Below are positions 1 to 8,430 of a DNA stretch of 64,000 bases, one piece after another. The DNA lies in assembly GCA_004001285.1 (NCBI GenBank), contig AP018697.1, positions 930,001 through 994,000 of the forward strand, written 5' to 3'. The DNA is from Arthrobacter sp. MN05-02. Its GTDB lineage: Bacteria; Actinomycetota; Actinomycetes; Actinomycetales; Micrococcaceae. Position 1 is the stretch's first letter. Each line of letters begins with the position of its first letter. The position numbers and the translations under genes were made by a program. The notes below the pieces were generated by a model. That model was not told the DNA's origin. It searched no databases and worked only from the letters and a program-made list of their open reading frames with translations.

Positions 1-114
1 GATCACCAGGGCGCGCAGTGCCTGGAGGGTCTCCACCCGTTGCTTGCCGAGCCTCGCCTGGTCCAGCACCGCGGCGCTCGCGGCGAAGTCGGGGTACGGC
101 AGGAAGGTCTGCAT
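1..114 (-). CDS. MSMEG_6728-family protein, N-terminal fragment (cut by window edge)
   Basis: Only the first 38 codons lie in the window; the gene runs off the left edge. Translation from the ATG at 114 begins MQTFLPYPDFAASAAVLDQA and continues into RLGKQRVETLQALRAL. This opening (MQTFLPY, LD..RLGKQR.E) is, as I recall, that of the actinobacterial MSMEG_6728 family, which is related to pyrimidine-dimer DNA glycosylases of the T4 endonuclease V type. A role in DNA repair is only inferred from that resemblance. No clear ribosome binding site precedes the ATG. The gene is on the same strand as the Stealth gene upstream, with a gap of about 40 bases. Confidence 0.6.
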   Translation of the reverse strand, partial: MQTFLPYPDFAASAAVLDQARLGKQRVETLQALRALVI

Positions 115-156
115 GCCGTCAGTCTCGCATGCGTCCCCGACGCCGGGACGGACGCC

Positions 157-1752
157 TCAGATCTCCCAGGGCGCCTTGACCGGGAAGTACTTCTCGAGGA
201 AGTCCCGGACCAGGTGGGCCCGCTCCTCGGCGGGCACCTCGGGGAAGCTCCCGTCATTGAGGCAGAAGAAGTCCTGGTTGCGCTTGTCGAGCAGCTTGAC
301 GAGGCTGCTCAGCCCGGAGCGCATCGTGGTGTCCACGTACTTGACCTTCGCCATCTCCTGCGTCACGGCACGACCGGTGAGCAGGGCGTAGTAGTGGTAC
401 AGGGAGTTGGTGACGGAGATGTTGTCCTTGGCGCGGAAACGCGAGGCCGCCGTAGCGGCGAACTCTGCCGCGAACTCGTCCTCCATCTCGAGCAGCACGC
501 TCTTCCGCAGGGGCGCGGCCGTGTGTTCGAGGTGCCGGGTCGTGATCCTGCCGAAGCGCTCGTGCAGCAGGCGCCGGTTGACGCGCGCCGCGTTCTCGAA
601 CCCGCTGCGGTCGGCGTCGTTCTCGCCGAGCCCGATCCGCGTGTCCGCCTCGATGAACTTGGTGATCCCGCCGGGCGAGAAGAACATGTCGGGAGCGACG
701 GGACGTCCGAAGAACATGTCGTCGTTCGAGTACAGGAAGTACTCCGACAGTCCGGGGATGTGCTGCAGTTGTGCCTCGACGGCCTGGGAGTTGTGGGTCG
801 GCAGCACGGACGGGTCCCTGAAGTGCTCCTCGGAGCGGACGAGCGTCACGGACGGGTGGTCGGCGAGCCAGGCGGGCCGCTCCGAATCGGTGGCGATGAA
901 GATGCGCCGCACCCACGGCGCGAACATGTACACGGAGCGCAGCGCGTATTTGAGCTCGTCGATCTGGCGGAAGCGTGCCTCGTGGTCGTCGCCCTCGCCG
1001 ACCACCACGCCCTGCATGCGGGCGGCGCGGGCCGCCTGGTACTCGGGGCTGCTGCCGTCCACCCAGGAGAAGACGAGGTCGACGTCGAAGTCGATGTCCG
1101 TCGCGTGGTCCGCGAACATGTTGTCGATCGTGGGCCAGGAGAGGCCGTGCCGTTCCACCTTCCCGCGCACCACCTCGGCGGCGGGCAGGGCGCGCCGGGT
1201 CAGGGAGTTCTCCACGGGCAGCTCGATCGTGGTCTCGCCCAGGGCCCATAGCTCGATCTGCACCCCGGCGGACGGCCCGTAGGCGAGCCCGCCGAGGGGC
1301 TCGATGCGCGGGCGGAACAGACGGAAGATCCGGGCCCTGCCGCTCTTCGAGAGCTCGCCGTCACCGACGAGCAGCGTGGTGCGCCGCTTCGTGTCGACGG
1401 TGCGGGAGTAGAAGGGCTCGTCACGGCAGGCCTCCACGAGCGCTGCACGGAGCTTCTCGCGGTCGTTCAGGTCGACGGCGATCACGGGCCGCTGGTCGTT
1501 GCCGCGCACCAGCAGGAACTCGATGCCGGCGTCGTCGAGGGCCGTGCGGATGAACAGCAGGTCCTCGACCATCGCCTGGTGCGGCGTGCGGTCGGAGTTG
1601 ATCAGCGTGAAGCGCCGTTTGACCGTGGTGATGTCGGAGCGGCCGTCGAAACGGGCCACCGCCGCGCGAGACGCCGACTCGAGGATCTCGGCTTCATTCT
1701 CCGGCTCGGGTGCGCCGAAATAAATGTCGTGTTGGGCGGCCGTGTCTGTAAT
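157..1752 (-). CDS. Stealth-family sugar-phosphate transferase, probable ATT start
   Basis: Stealth proteins are hexose-1-phosphate transferases that build capsular or cell-wall glycopolymers. About 531 residues. The conserved blocks are visible: DLVFSWVDG near residue 226 (CR1), RQIDELKYALRSV followed by FAPWVRRIFIATDSERP from about 262 (CR2), and HNSQAVE...IPGLSEYFLYSNDDMFF near 320-350 (CR3), with CR4-like sequence after it. The frame stays open far upstream but has no ATG, GTG or TTG near the conserved N-terminus. An ATT at 1752-1750 sits five bases after a perfect GGAGG, so I place the start there (ITDTAAQHDIYFG). It follows a glycosyltransferase gene on the same strand by about 120 bases, which fits a role in surface polysaccharide assembly. 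Confidence 0.8.
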   Translation of the reverse strand: MTDTAAQHDIYFGAPEPENEAEILESASRAAVARFDGRSDITTVKRRFTLINSDRTPHQAMVEDLLFIRTALDDAGIEFLLVRGNDQRPVIAVDLNDREKLRAALVEACRDEPFYSRTVDTKRRTTLLVGDGELSKSGRARIFRLFRPRIEPLGGLAYGPSAGVQIELWALGETTIELPVENSLTRRALPAAEVVRGKVERHGLSWPTIDNMFADHATDIDFDVDLVFSWVDGSSPEYQAARAARMQGVVVGEGDDHEARFRQIDELKYALRSVYMFAPWVRRIFIATDSERPAWLADHPSVTLVRSEEHFRDPSVLPTHNSQAVEAQLQHIPGLSEYFLYSNDDMFFGRPVAPDMFFSPGGITKFIEADTRIGLGENDADRSGFENAARVNRRLLHERFGRITTRHLEHTAAPLRKSVLLEMEDEFAAEFAATAASRFRAKDNISVTNSLYHYYALLTGRAVTQEMAKVKYVDTTMRSGLSSLVKLLDKRNQDFFCLNDGSFPEVPAEERAHLVRDFLEKYFPVKAPWEI

Positions 1753-1871
1753 CGGAACCTCCGGGGGTGGGTGTGTCGACTCCCCATGATAGGGCCTGTG
1801 GGGGTGCCGCGAGTGCGACGAGGCACGATACCGCTTCGGGCGGGTGCCGTCCAGCCTTCCGGTCGGCAGGT

Positions 1872-3041
1872 TCAGGATTGCGCGGGAGCCCTGCGGTGCT
1901 CGGCGACGTCCGCGCGTTTCCGCTGCACGGCGATGGCCTTCGCGTAGTAGGTGGTGAGCTGCTCGCAGAGCACGGGCCAGGTGCGCCCCTGCACCGCGGC
2001 CTGGGCGGCCCTGCCGAACGCCCGGCGCTTGGCGTCGTCGCCCGTCAGGTCGACCACTGCCGCGCGCAGGCCCTGCAGGTCCCCGGGCGCGTAGATCCAT
2101 CCCGTACGCGACGGGTCCACGAGGTCCAGAGGGCCGCCCCGGCCCACGGCGACCACCGGCACCCCGGAGGCCATGGCCTCCTGGATGGTCTGGCAGAAGG
2201 TCTCGGATTCTCCGGGGTGGACGAAGAGGTCGAAGGTCGCGACCCTGCGCGCGAGATCGAGGCCGGCCTGGAACCCGGCGAAGTGGGCGCGGGGCAGACG
2301 GGTCCGCAGGTCCTCCTGCTGCGGACCCGATCCGATGATCACGAGGCGGGTCCCCGGCAGCGCGTCGAGCACCGCGAGGTCCTCCACCTGCTTCTCCGCG
2401 GCGAGCCGCCCCACGTAGCCGATGATGCGCTCGTGCGGCTCCGCGACGGTGGCCCGCCAGGCGGCGTCGTAGCGGTCGGGCGAGAACCGTTCGGTGTCGA
2501 CGCCGCGCCGCCACAGGTTCAGCCGCTGCACGCCACGGGACCGCAGCTGAGCCAGCGCGGAGGAGGACGGGACGAGCGTCAGCGTCGAGGCGTCGTGGAT
2601 GTTCTGCACGCGCTGCCACAGCAGCGGTTCCAGCCACGGGAAGCCGTAGCGCGCCGCGTACGCGGGTACCTCGGTCTGGTAGACGGAGACGGTGGGCAGG
2701 CCGAGCTGCGCACAGGCCTGCACGGCACGCCAGCCGAGGACGAACGGGGATGCGACATGCACGACGTCGGGCCGGAAGTCGGCGAGGAGACGGCGCACCC
2801 GGGCCACGGTGCCGGCGGCGAGCCGCACGGTCGCGTAGCCGGAGAGCGGCACGGAGGGCAGCGCGTGGACGGGGTAGCCCTCCACCCACGCCGGTGCCTC
2901 GTCGTCCAGCCGGGACGACGACGGCGCGATCACCAGGACCTCGTCGCCCCGGCTGCGCAGGTGGGCGAGCACCTGGAGCAGCGACTGGGTGACCCCGTTC
3001 ATCTGGGGCAGGAACGATTCTGCGACAACGGCGATCCTCAC
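1872..3041 (-). CDS. GT4-family glycosyltransferase, probable GDP-mannose-dependent alpha-mannosyltransferase
   Basis: Retaining GT-B glycosyltransferase of 389 residues. It opens with MRIAVVAESFLPQMNGVTQS, the N-terminal Rossmann start typical of actinobacterial PimB/MgtA-like mannosyltransferases. The C-terminal donor-binding half carries HPGESETFCQTIQEAMASG, the EX7E signature of GT4. Such enzymes add mannose to lipid or cell-wall glycan acceptors at the cytoplasmic face of the membrane; the exact acceptor cannot be read from sequence. The start is a GTG (GTG AGG ATC GCC). The Stealth transferase lies directly downstream on the same strand, so both may belong to one cell-wall glycopolymer unit. 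Confidence 0.82.
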   Translation of the reverse strand: MRIAVVAESFLPQMNGVTQSLLQVLAHLRSRGDEVLVIAPSSSRLDDEAPAWVEGYPVHALPSVPLSGYATVRLAAGTVARVRRLLADFRPDVVHVASPFVLGWRAVQACAQLGLPTVSVYQTEVPAYAARYGFPWLEPLLWQRVQNIHDASTLTLVPSSSALAQLRSRGVQRLNLWRRGVDTERFSPDRYDAAWRATVAEPHERIIGYVGRLAAEKQVEDLAVLDALPGTRLVIIGSGPQQEDLRTRLPRAHFAGFQAGLDLARRVATFDLFVHPGESETFCQTIQEAMASGVPVVAVGRGGPLDLVDPSRTGWIYAPGDLQGLRAAVVDLTGDDAKRRAFGRAAQAAVQGRTWPVLCEQLTTYYAKAIAVQRKRADVAEHRRAPAQS

Positions 3042-3324
3042 CCGCCCAGCGTCGCCCGCGCAGGCGGAGGAGCGGCCACGGAAGGGTGGAGGCAGGGTGA
3101 ACGCCGGGCGAAATCGCCGTCCCCGACGCCTACTCGGGGCCGGTGCGGCCCAGGTGGGAGCCGTGGGTGAGCTGCCGGGTCAGGCGCTGAGGATCCCGAT
3201 CCCGCCGATCGTGAGGCCAGCCCCGATCAGTCGTGTGGTACCGGTGACGGTCGACGGCGCCCACGTCGCCGTAGCTCCCAAGCCTACGGATCACCAAGCC
3301 TCCGCGCAGTGCCGGTCCGACCGG
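3042..3324. other. Intergenic stretch without a confident gene
   Basis: This region lies between the glycosyltransferase and the DUF1684 gene. On the minus strand a short open stretch (3281-3180) ends in the hydrophobic LIGAGLTIGGIGILSA followed by a stop, and in another frame a GTG near 3302 follows GGAGG. Neither amounts to a gene I can name. It may be a small membrane peptide or a remnant. Confidence 0.3.
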
Positions 3325-3960
3325 TCAGTACGCGCGGTAGAGCTCGCCGACCGGGGCCTCGTCGAGCAGCCGGTTGTCCGGGCCGGGCAGGGGGCAGGCC
3401 CACTGCTCGTCGTAGGCGCAGGAGGGGTTGTAGGCGAAGTTGAGGTCGACGACCAGGCTGCCGGGTACGCGCCCCTCGCCGAGGTGCGCTCCCTTGATGG
3501 TGTCCAGGACGTAGCGCCCGCCGCCGTACGTACCGCCGGGCCTGCCGGCGGTGGCGTCCCGCACGGGGAGGAAGAGCCCGCCACCGTAGGACCCGAGCTT
3601 CCAGAGGGCCAGCTCGCCGAGGCCCGGCAGCAGGAGGGTGCCGAGGCGGTGGAACGGCACGACGCCGTCCGTGCCGGTGGCGACCTCCATCACCTCGCCC
3701 GCGCCGTCGTCGTCGAGGACCGCCTCGAAGCGGTAGGCGGGATCGTAAGGCGCGACGGCCAGGCCCGGGAAGGAGGACCTGGCATCCTCCGGAAGGGCCG
3801 ACACCGGGTGGACCCGGAACAGCTCGTCGCGGCCGGCCCGCCACAGGGCATGCGCCGCTTCGGGGGACTCCGCGACGGCGCGCTCGCGGACGTCGGCGTA
3901 CAGGCCGAACACGCGACGGCGCCAGTCGGCCGTGGCCAGTGCGGTGGTGGCTGCTGTCAT
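3325..3960 (-). CDS. DUF1684 family protein
   Basis: Conserved protein of 211 residues and unknown biochemical role. The C-terminal half contains VDLNFAYNPSCAYDEQWACP followed by LPGPDNRL, the cysteine- and tyrosine-rich signature of DUF1684. No signal peptide or membrane segment is seen, so it is probably cytoplasmic. The ATG at 3960 is preceded by TAGCCT six bases upstream, which suggests a leaderless transcript. It is divergent from the TauE/SafE permease gene, whose own -10 element lies within 100 bases. Confidence 0.75.
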   Translation of the reverse strand: MTAATTALATADWRRRVFGLYADVRERAVAESPEAAHALWRAGRDELFRVHPVSALPEDARSSFPGLAVAPYDPAYRFEAVLDDDGAGEVMEVATGTDGVVPFHRLGTLLLPGLGELALWKLGSYGGGLFLPVRDATAGRPGGTYGGGRYVLDTIKGAHLGEGRVPGSLVVDLNFAYNPSCAYDEQWACPLPGPDNRLLDEAPVGELYRAY

Positions 3961-3966
3961 ACGGAC

Positions 3967-3972
3967 AGGCTA
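3967..3972 (-). promoter_or_regulatory. -10 element TAGCCT, leaderless start of the DUF1684 gene
   Basis: On the minus strand TAGCCT is followed by six bases and then the ATG at 3960. This spacing places the transcript start at the start codon. No Shine-Dalgarno sequence is present. Confidence 0.5.
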
Positions 3973-4028
3973 CCGTCGGGCTGTGCTCCACGGCAGGCGG
4001 CGTGGGTGAGCGGGTGGTTGCCCCGGCG

Positions 4029-4034
4029 TACTGT
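4029..4034 (+). promoter_or_regulatory. -10 element TACTGT, leaderless start of the TauE/SafE gene
   Basis: TACTGT is followed by seven bases and the GTG at 4042. The arrangement matches the TANNNT leaderless pattern seen repeatedly in this window. Confidence 0.45.
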
Positions 4035-4041
4035 AGCTGGG

Positions 4042-4794
4042 GTGACTCTCGGCATCTTCTGCATCGTGCTCGTCTCCATCCTCGTGGGGGCCGTCGCGCA
4101 GCGCATCGCCGGGCTCGGGTTCGCCCTGCTGATCGCGCCCTTCCTCGTGATCATCCTCGGGCCGCACGCCGGTGTGCTCCTCGTCAACATCTGCGGTGTC
4201 GTGTCCTCGACGATCATCGTGGGCCGCGTGTGGAAGGACATCGACTGGAGCATGTTCCGCTGGCTGGTGGTGCCGTCCCTGTTCGGGTCGGTGCCCGGTT
4301 CGTTCCTCGCGGTGGCCGTGCCGTCGGCGCCCCTGTCCGTCACCGTCGGCGCCGTCGTCCTCGTGGCACTGACCATCTCCCTCGTGCTCCAGCGCTCCGA
4401 CGTCGTCGTCCGCGGCAACGTGCCGAAAGCGGTCGCGGGCTTCACGGCGGGCCTCACCAACTCCATGGCCGGCGTGGGCGGCCCGGCGGTGAGCGCGTAC
4501 GCCGTCCTCCCCCGCTGGCCGCAGCGCCCGTTCGCCGCGACCCTCCAGCCCTTCTTCGTCTGTATCGGCACCGTGACGCTGGCCGCGAAGCTGCTCCTCG
4601 ATCCGTCCCAGGCGCCGGTGCTCGCGCCGTGGATGTGGATCGCGATCGGGCTGGCCATCGTGGCCGGCATCCTCGCCGGCGAGAAACTGGGACGCTTCGT
4701 CCGCGACCACCAGGCCCGGCTGTTCGTCCTCGTGATCGCGTTCGTCGGCGCGGGACTGGCCGTCGTCAAGGGGCTCGTCGACCTCCTCGGGTGA
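4042..4794 (+). CDS. TauE/SafE family sulfite exporter-like permease
   Basis: Integral membrane protein of 250 residues with about eight hydrophobic segments, the size and layout of the TauE/SafE family (anion or sulfonate/sulfite export). Visible family features are the paired GLGFALLIAPFLVIILGP region near residue 27 and the second-repeat counterpart AGLTNSMAGVGGPAVSAYAV near 140, where the GxGGP motif lies. The frame is open for a long way upstream, but homology begins at the GTG at 4042 (VTLGIFCIVLVSILVGAVAQ). That start has a TACTGT -10 element seven bases upstream and no ribosome binding site. The substrate cannot be told from sequence. Confidence 0.82.
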   Translation: MTLGIFCIVLVSILVGAVAQRIAGLGFALLIAPFLVIILGPHAGVLLVNICGVVSSTIIVGRVWKDIDWSMFRWLVVPSLFGSVPGSFLAVAVPSAPLSVTVGAVVLVALTISLVLQRSDVVVRGNVPKAVAGFTAGLTNSMAGVGGPAVSAYAVLPRWPQRPFAATLQPFFVCIGTVTLAAKLLLDPSQAPVLAPWMWIAIGLAIVAGILAGEKLGRFVRDHQARLFVLVIAFVGAGLAVVKGLVDLLG

Positions 4795-4864
4795 TTGGCA
4801 CCACCGGGCGGGCAGCGTCCGGCGTCCGCGTCGCTCGGCCCCGGCGGAGGCTGCCGGTGGCACC

Positions 4865-6154
4865 ATGGAGGGGATGAAACTTCCCACCGAACCCCGTGCC
4901 CTTCCCATGCCCCTGTGGCTGCAGGGGGTGTTCGAGCTCGGCCAGGCCGCCCTGATCTCGGCGCTGCTCGTGGTCCTCCCCGTGGCCGCCGTCTGGCTGA
5001 CGGGCGGATTCGCGGACCGCACGGCCGAGTCGGCGGCCCGGCTCGCCGGCCAGGGATGGCTCGTGATGCACGGGGTCCCGCTCGTCCTGCAGTTCCCGGC
5101 AGGCGTGGCCGGAGCCGAGTCGGCCGCGGGCCTGCTGCATGTGATCCCGTTCGGCCTGATCCTGGTGCCGTTGCTGCTCGCCTGGCGGGCAGGGCGCCGG
5201 CTCGCCCGTGCCTCCTACACGGATCAGCTCTGGCAGGCCCTGCTCGGGGCCCTGGTCACCTATGCCGCCATCGGCGCGGCCGTCGCCCACGTGTCCACGA
5301 CCCCCGACGCGTCCGCCCCGTTGGCCGCGGGAGCCCTGGTCCCGCCCGTCTCCGCCGGGATCGGCCTGATCACCGGCGCGTACCGGGAGGCCGGTGCCTG
5401 GAGCCGCCTGGTCGGTGTCGACTTCGCGGCGTGGGTGGGCCGCACGAGCCAGCACTCGCGCTGGGCGGGGTCCTACGCGTGGTCCGTCCTCCGCTCGGGG
5501 TTCCTCGCGGTGCTGGTCGCGGCGAGCCTGTCCGCGGTACTGCTCGCAGTGGCGATCGGCCTGAACTGGGCGGGGATCGCCGCGATCTACGAGCGGATCG
5601 ACGGCGGGATCGCGGGTGCGTCGGTGGTGACCCTGCTGCAGCTCGGGCTCCTGCCCAACTTCGCGGCGTGGACGATGGCCTGGTCCACGGGGGCGGGATT
5701 CGCGCTCGGGACGGGCAGCTCCATCACGCCGCTCGCCAGTACCGTGGGTCCGCTGCCGGCCCTGCCCGTCCTGGGCGCGCTGCCGGCCGGCATCCTCGAG
5801 TACGGCTACGCCGCGCTGGCCATCCCGGTCCTCGCGGGACTCCTCGCCGGCTGGTGGTTCTTCCGCGAGGGGGAGAACCACTTCGACGAGTGGCTCGTCC
5901 TGCACAGCAAGCAGCGCTGGCTGACCGCGACGGCGTCCACCCTGGCCCTCGCGGGGCTCATCGGCATCGCGGCCGGGCTGGGCGGCGCCGTCCTCGTCGC
6001 CCTCTCGCGTGCCTCCCTCGGCCTCGGCCGTTTCACCGACCTGGGACCGGACCCGCTGACGGTCGGCCTGTGGTTCGCGATCGAGGTGGCCGTCGGTGCC
6101 CTCCTCGGCCACGCCATCGGTCCCCTGCTCGAGCGGGAACCGCGGCGGCGCTGA
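4865..6154 (+). CDS. DUF6350 (PerM-like) membrane protein
   Basis: Multi-spanning membrane protein of 429 residues. Hydrophobic segments run from ALISALLVVLPVAAVWL near residue 30 to the C-terminus, which ends in a basic LEREPRRR tail. Position immediately before purN, and near purH, matches the mycobacterial perM-purN-purH neighbourhood. PerM/DUF6350 proteins there support cell division and persistence, so a cell-envelope role is inferred. ATG codons at 4865 and 4874 are both possible. GGAGGGG lies between them, too close to serve the second, so I keep the first. Confidence 0.72.
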   Translation: MEGMKLPTEPRALPMPLWLQGVFELGQAALISALLVVLPVAAVWLTGGFADRTAESAARLAGQGWLVMHGVPLVLQFPAGVAGAESAAGLLHVIPFGLILVPLLLAWRAGRRLARASYTDQLWQALLGALVTYAAIGAAVAHVSTTPDASAPLAAGALVPPVSAGIGLITGAYREAGAWSRLVGVDFAAWVGRTSQHSRWAGSYAWSVLRSGFLAVLVAASLSAVLLAVAIGLNWAGIAAIYERIDGGIAGASVVTLLQLGLLPNFAAWTMAWSTGAGFALGTGSSITPLASTVGPLPALPVLGALPAGILEYGYAALAIPVLAGLLAGWWFFREGENHFDEWLVLHSKQRWLTATASTLALAGLIGIAAGLGGAVLVALSRASLGLGRFTDLGPDPLTVGLWFAIEVAVGALLGHAIGPLLEREPRRR

Positions 6155-6204
6155 TGCGGATGGGCCGGTGCCGGCCTGCGCTGTCCGGACGCCTCCGCCC
6201 GGCC

Positions 6205-6651
6205 CTACCGGCCCGGCGTGAAGCCCTCGAGGTTCCTGAGGCCTTCCTCGCAGTCCGCCTGCGCCTGCAGTGTGAGGGCACGGGACATGCAGTCCTCGTA
6301 GTTCTGCGTCACGGGCCAGAGGAGGACCGAGGCCGTGGTTCCCACCGTCAGGAACAGGGCGGCAGCGAGGCCCAGGGCCGTCGCGATGACCACGAGCCGG
6401 GACAGCTTCGCGCCGATCGCCTTGACGAGCGCGACGACGCCGGCACCTAGGGCGAACAGCGCCAGGACGAGTCCGACGACCTTCCAGGGCAGGACCAGGC
6501 TGCTCGCGACCGCGCCGCCGAGCAGGGCCAGCAGGAACAGGCGCAGCCACAGCCCGGCCGACGCAACGCGTGCGGCAGCGGCGTCGTCCGGACCTCCCCG
6601 CCCGTTCCCGACGCTGCTCGATCCGCTCGGTCTGGTGCCCTGCTCCGTCAT
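6205..6651 (-). CDS. Small multi-pass membrane protein, function unknown
   Basis: Predicted protein of 148 residues. A low-complexity Gly/Ser-rich N-terminal tail (about residues 1-30) is followed by three or four hydrophobic segments (LWLRLFLLALLGGAVASSLV, VVGLVLALFALGAGVVALV, LVVIATALGLAAALFLTVG). A short soluble tail with two cysteines (YEDCMSRALTLQAQADCEEG) follows. GGAGG lies four bases before the ATG at 6651, which decides this start over an ATG eight codons upstream. It is divergent from purN and convergent with the PerM-like gene. I do not recognise the family. Confidence 0.65.
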   Translation of the reverse strand: MTEQGTRPSGSSSVGNGRGGPDDAAAARVASAGLWLRLFLLALLGGAVASSLVLPWKVVGLVLALFALGAGVVALVKAIGAKLSRLVVIATALGLAAALFLTVGTTASVLLWPVTQNYEDCMSRALTLQAQADCEEGLRNLEGFTPGR

Positions 6652-6695
6652 CGTTCCTCCCTCGGCATGGTTCAACCCTAGGTGAGACGAGACCC

Positions 6696-6701
6696 TAAGG
6701 T
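6696..6701 (+). promoter_or_regulatory. -10 element TAAGGT, leaderless start of purN
   Basis: TAAGGT is followed by six bases (TGAGCC) and the purN ATG at 6708. No Shine-Dalgarno sequence is seen, consistent with transcription starting at the ATG. Confidence 0.55.
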
Positions 6702-6707
6702 TGAGCC

Positions 6708-7289
6708 ATGCGCATCGTAGTACTCGTCTCCGGCAGCGGTTCGAACCTCCAGGCCGTCATCGACGCCGTCGCCGACGGCAGCCTTCCCGTGACCATCGCC
6801 GCCGTGGGAGCGGACCGGCCCGGGACGGGAGGCGTGCAGCGGGCGCGCGATGCGGGCATCGCCACGTTCGAGGTGGACTTCCGGCAGTACGGGGACAGGG
6901 CGGCATGGAACCGGGACCTCACCGAGGCGGTCGCCTCCCACGCTCCGGACTACGTGGTCTCCTCGGGTTTCATGCGGATCGTGGACCAGCACTTCCTGGA
7001 TGCGTTCCCCGACCGCTACCTGAACACGCATCCCGCGCTCCTGCCCAGCTTCCCGGGCGCCCATGGTGTCCGTGATGCCCTCGCCTACGGGGTCAAGGTG
7101 ACGGGCTGCACCGTCATGATCGCGGACGCCGGGGTGGACACCGGGCCCATCCTCGCGCAGGCTCCGGTCGCCGTGCTGCCCGACGACACGGAGGACTCGC
7201 TGCACGGGCGCATCAAGGTCGAGGAGCGCAGGCTCCTGATCGAGACGCTCGCGGGGCTCGCTGCCGACGCCGCCGCAGCGGGAGCCTGA
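6708..7289 (+). CDS. purN: Phosphoribosylglycinamide formyltransferase
   Basis: PurN transfers the formyl group of 10-formyl-THF to GAR in step three of purine synthesis. The protein has 193 residues, the usual length. The N-terminal phosphate-binding loop is VLVSGSGSNLQAVIDA. The catalytic Asn and His lie in YLNTHPALLPSFPGAHG near residue 105, and the catalytic Asp in DAGVDTGPIL near 144. It ends one base before the corA start, so the two are probably co-transcribed. The start is leaderless. purH lies 3.7 kb downstream on the same strand. Confidence 0.95.
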   Translation: MRIVVLVSGSGSNLQAVIDAVADGSLPVTIAAVGADRPGTGGVQRARDAGIATFEVDFRQYGDRAAWNRDLTEAVASHAPDYVVSSGFMRIVDQHFLDAFPDRYLNTHPALLPSFPGAHGVRDALAYGVKVTGCTVMIADAGVDTGPILAQAPVAVLPDDTEDSLHGRIKVEERRLLIETLAGLAADAAAAGA

Positions 7290-7290
7290 G

Positions 7291-8307
7291 ATGCCCGTCG
7301 TCGCGAACGCCGTGTACGTCGGCGGGGAGACGCGCATCGATCCCGAGAACCTCGACAAGACGTTCGAGATCATGCGCGACAGCGGCGGTATGGGCTGGAT
7401 CGGCCTGTACCGTCCCGAGCGCGAGGAGATCCACGCCGTCGAGGCAGAGTTCGGGCTGCACCCCCTCGCCGTCGAGGACGCCACCAACGGACACCAGCGT
7501 GCGAAGCTCGAACGCTACGGCGACACCCTCTTCCTCGTGCTGCGCCCCGCGCGCTACCTGGACGCCGAGGAGAAGGTGGAGTTCGGGGAGCTGCATCTCT
7601 TCGTCGGCCATGACTTCGTGGTGACCATCCGGCACGCCGAGTCGCCGGACCTCGGCATCGTGCGGCGGAGGCTCGAGGCCGATCCGGCGCTGCTCGGCGC
7701 CGGGCCACAGGCCGTCCTGTACGCGCTGCTCGACCAGGTGGTCGACGAGTACGAGCCCGTGGTGAGGGGCCTCGAGAACGACATCGACGAGATCGAGGAC
7801 GAGCTGTTCGGGGGAGCGCCGGATGTCTCGCGGCGGATCTACGAGCTGCATCGCGAGGTGATCGAGTTCCAGCGCGCCACGCAGCCCCTGGAGGCCATGA
7901 TGGACGCGCTGCTGCGCGGGTCCGAGAAGTACCAGGTCGATTCCGAGCTCGGACGCAGCCTGCGGGACGTCCAGGACCACGTGATCCGCGTCGTCGAGCG
8001 CGTGAACACGTTCCGTGCCCTGCTGCAGAACGCCCTCACCGTCCACTCGACGCTCGTGGCGCAGCGTCAGAACGAGGAGATGACACGGCTGACGGAGACC
8101 TCGTTGAGCCAGGGGGAGGAGGTCAAGCGCATCTCGTCGTGGGCGGCCATCCTCTTCGCGCCGACCCTCATCGCCTCCGTCTACGGGATGAACTTCGACG
8201 TCATGCCCGAACTGCACTGGGCTCTGGGCTATCCGTTCGCCCTCCTGCTGATGGTGGCGATGGGCATCGGGCTGTGGTGGACCTTCAAGCGCAACGACTG
8301 GCTGTGA
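7291..8307 (+). CDS. corA: CorA-type magnesium/cobalt transport protein
   Basis: 338 residues. A long soluble, charged N-terminal domain rich in helices is followed by two C-terminal membrane segments. The pore signature YGMNF closes the first one, followed by DVMPELHWALGYPFALLLMV, and the chain ends in FKRNDWL, the classic CorA tail. CorA pentamers carry Mg2+ (or Co2+/Ni2+) across the inner membrane down the potential. It starts one base after the purN stop codon, suggesting co-transcription with no obvious functional link. A strong hairpin at 8371-8403 follows. Confidence 0.93.
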   Translation: MPVVANAVYVGGETRIDPENLDKTFEIMRDSGGMGWIGLYRPEREEIHAVEAEFGLHPLAVEDATNGHQRAKLERYGDTLFLVLRPARYLDAEEKVEFGELHLFVGHDFVVTIRHAESPDLGIVRRRLEADPALLGAGPQAVLYALLDQVVDEYEPVVRGLENDIDEIEDELFGGAPDVSRRIYELHREVIEFQRATQPLEAMMDALLRGSEKYQVDSELGRSLRDVQDHVIRVVERVNTFRALLQNALTVHSTLVAQRQNEEMTRLTETSLSQGEEVKRISSWAAILFAPTLIASVYGMNFDVMPELHWALGYPFALLLMVAMGIGLWWTFKRNDWL

Positions 8308-8370
8308 CGCGTCCCGACGCCCCGGTGCGCGCGGGATGGACCACCCGGCACGCCTGGTCAGAGGCCAGGA

Positions 8371-8403
8371 CGGCGGCCGGGACCCGAGGGGACCCGGCCG
8401 CCG
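8371..8403. terminator. Hairpin after corA
   Basis: A perfect 11-bp stem (CGGCGGCCGGG/CCCGGCCGCCG) with an 11-base loop lies 64 bases after the corA stop codon. There is no long T run. It could serve both strands. Confidence 0.6.
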
Positions 8404-8430
8404 TCGTTCCGCTCAGCCGTGCAGGCGGGG

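Noticed and set aside
1767..3170. Long open frame on the plus strand opposite the glycosyltransferase
   Set aside because: It mirrors the minus-strand gene, has an Arg/Gly/Val-rich composition typical of antisense frames in high-GC DNA, and has no recognisable motif.
2989..4041. Upstream part of a 601-codon frame leading into the TauE/SafE permease
   Set aside because: Homology and hydrophobicity begin only at the GTG at 4042. The upstream part lies opposite the DUF1684 gene and lacks domain features.
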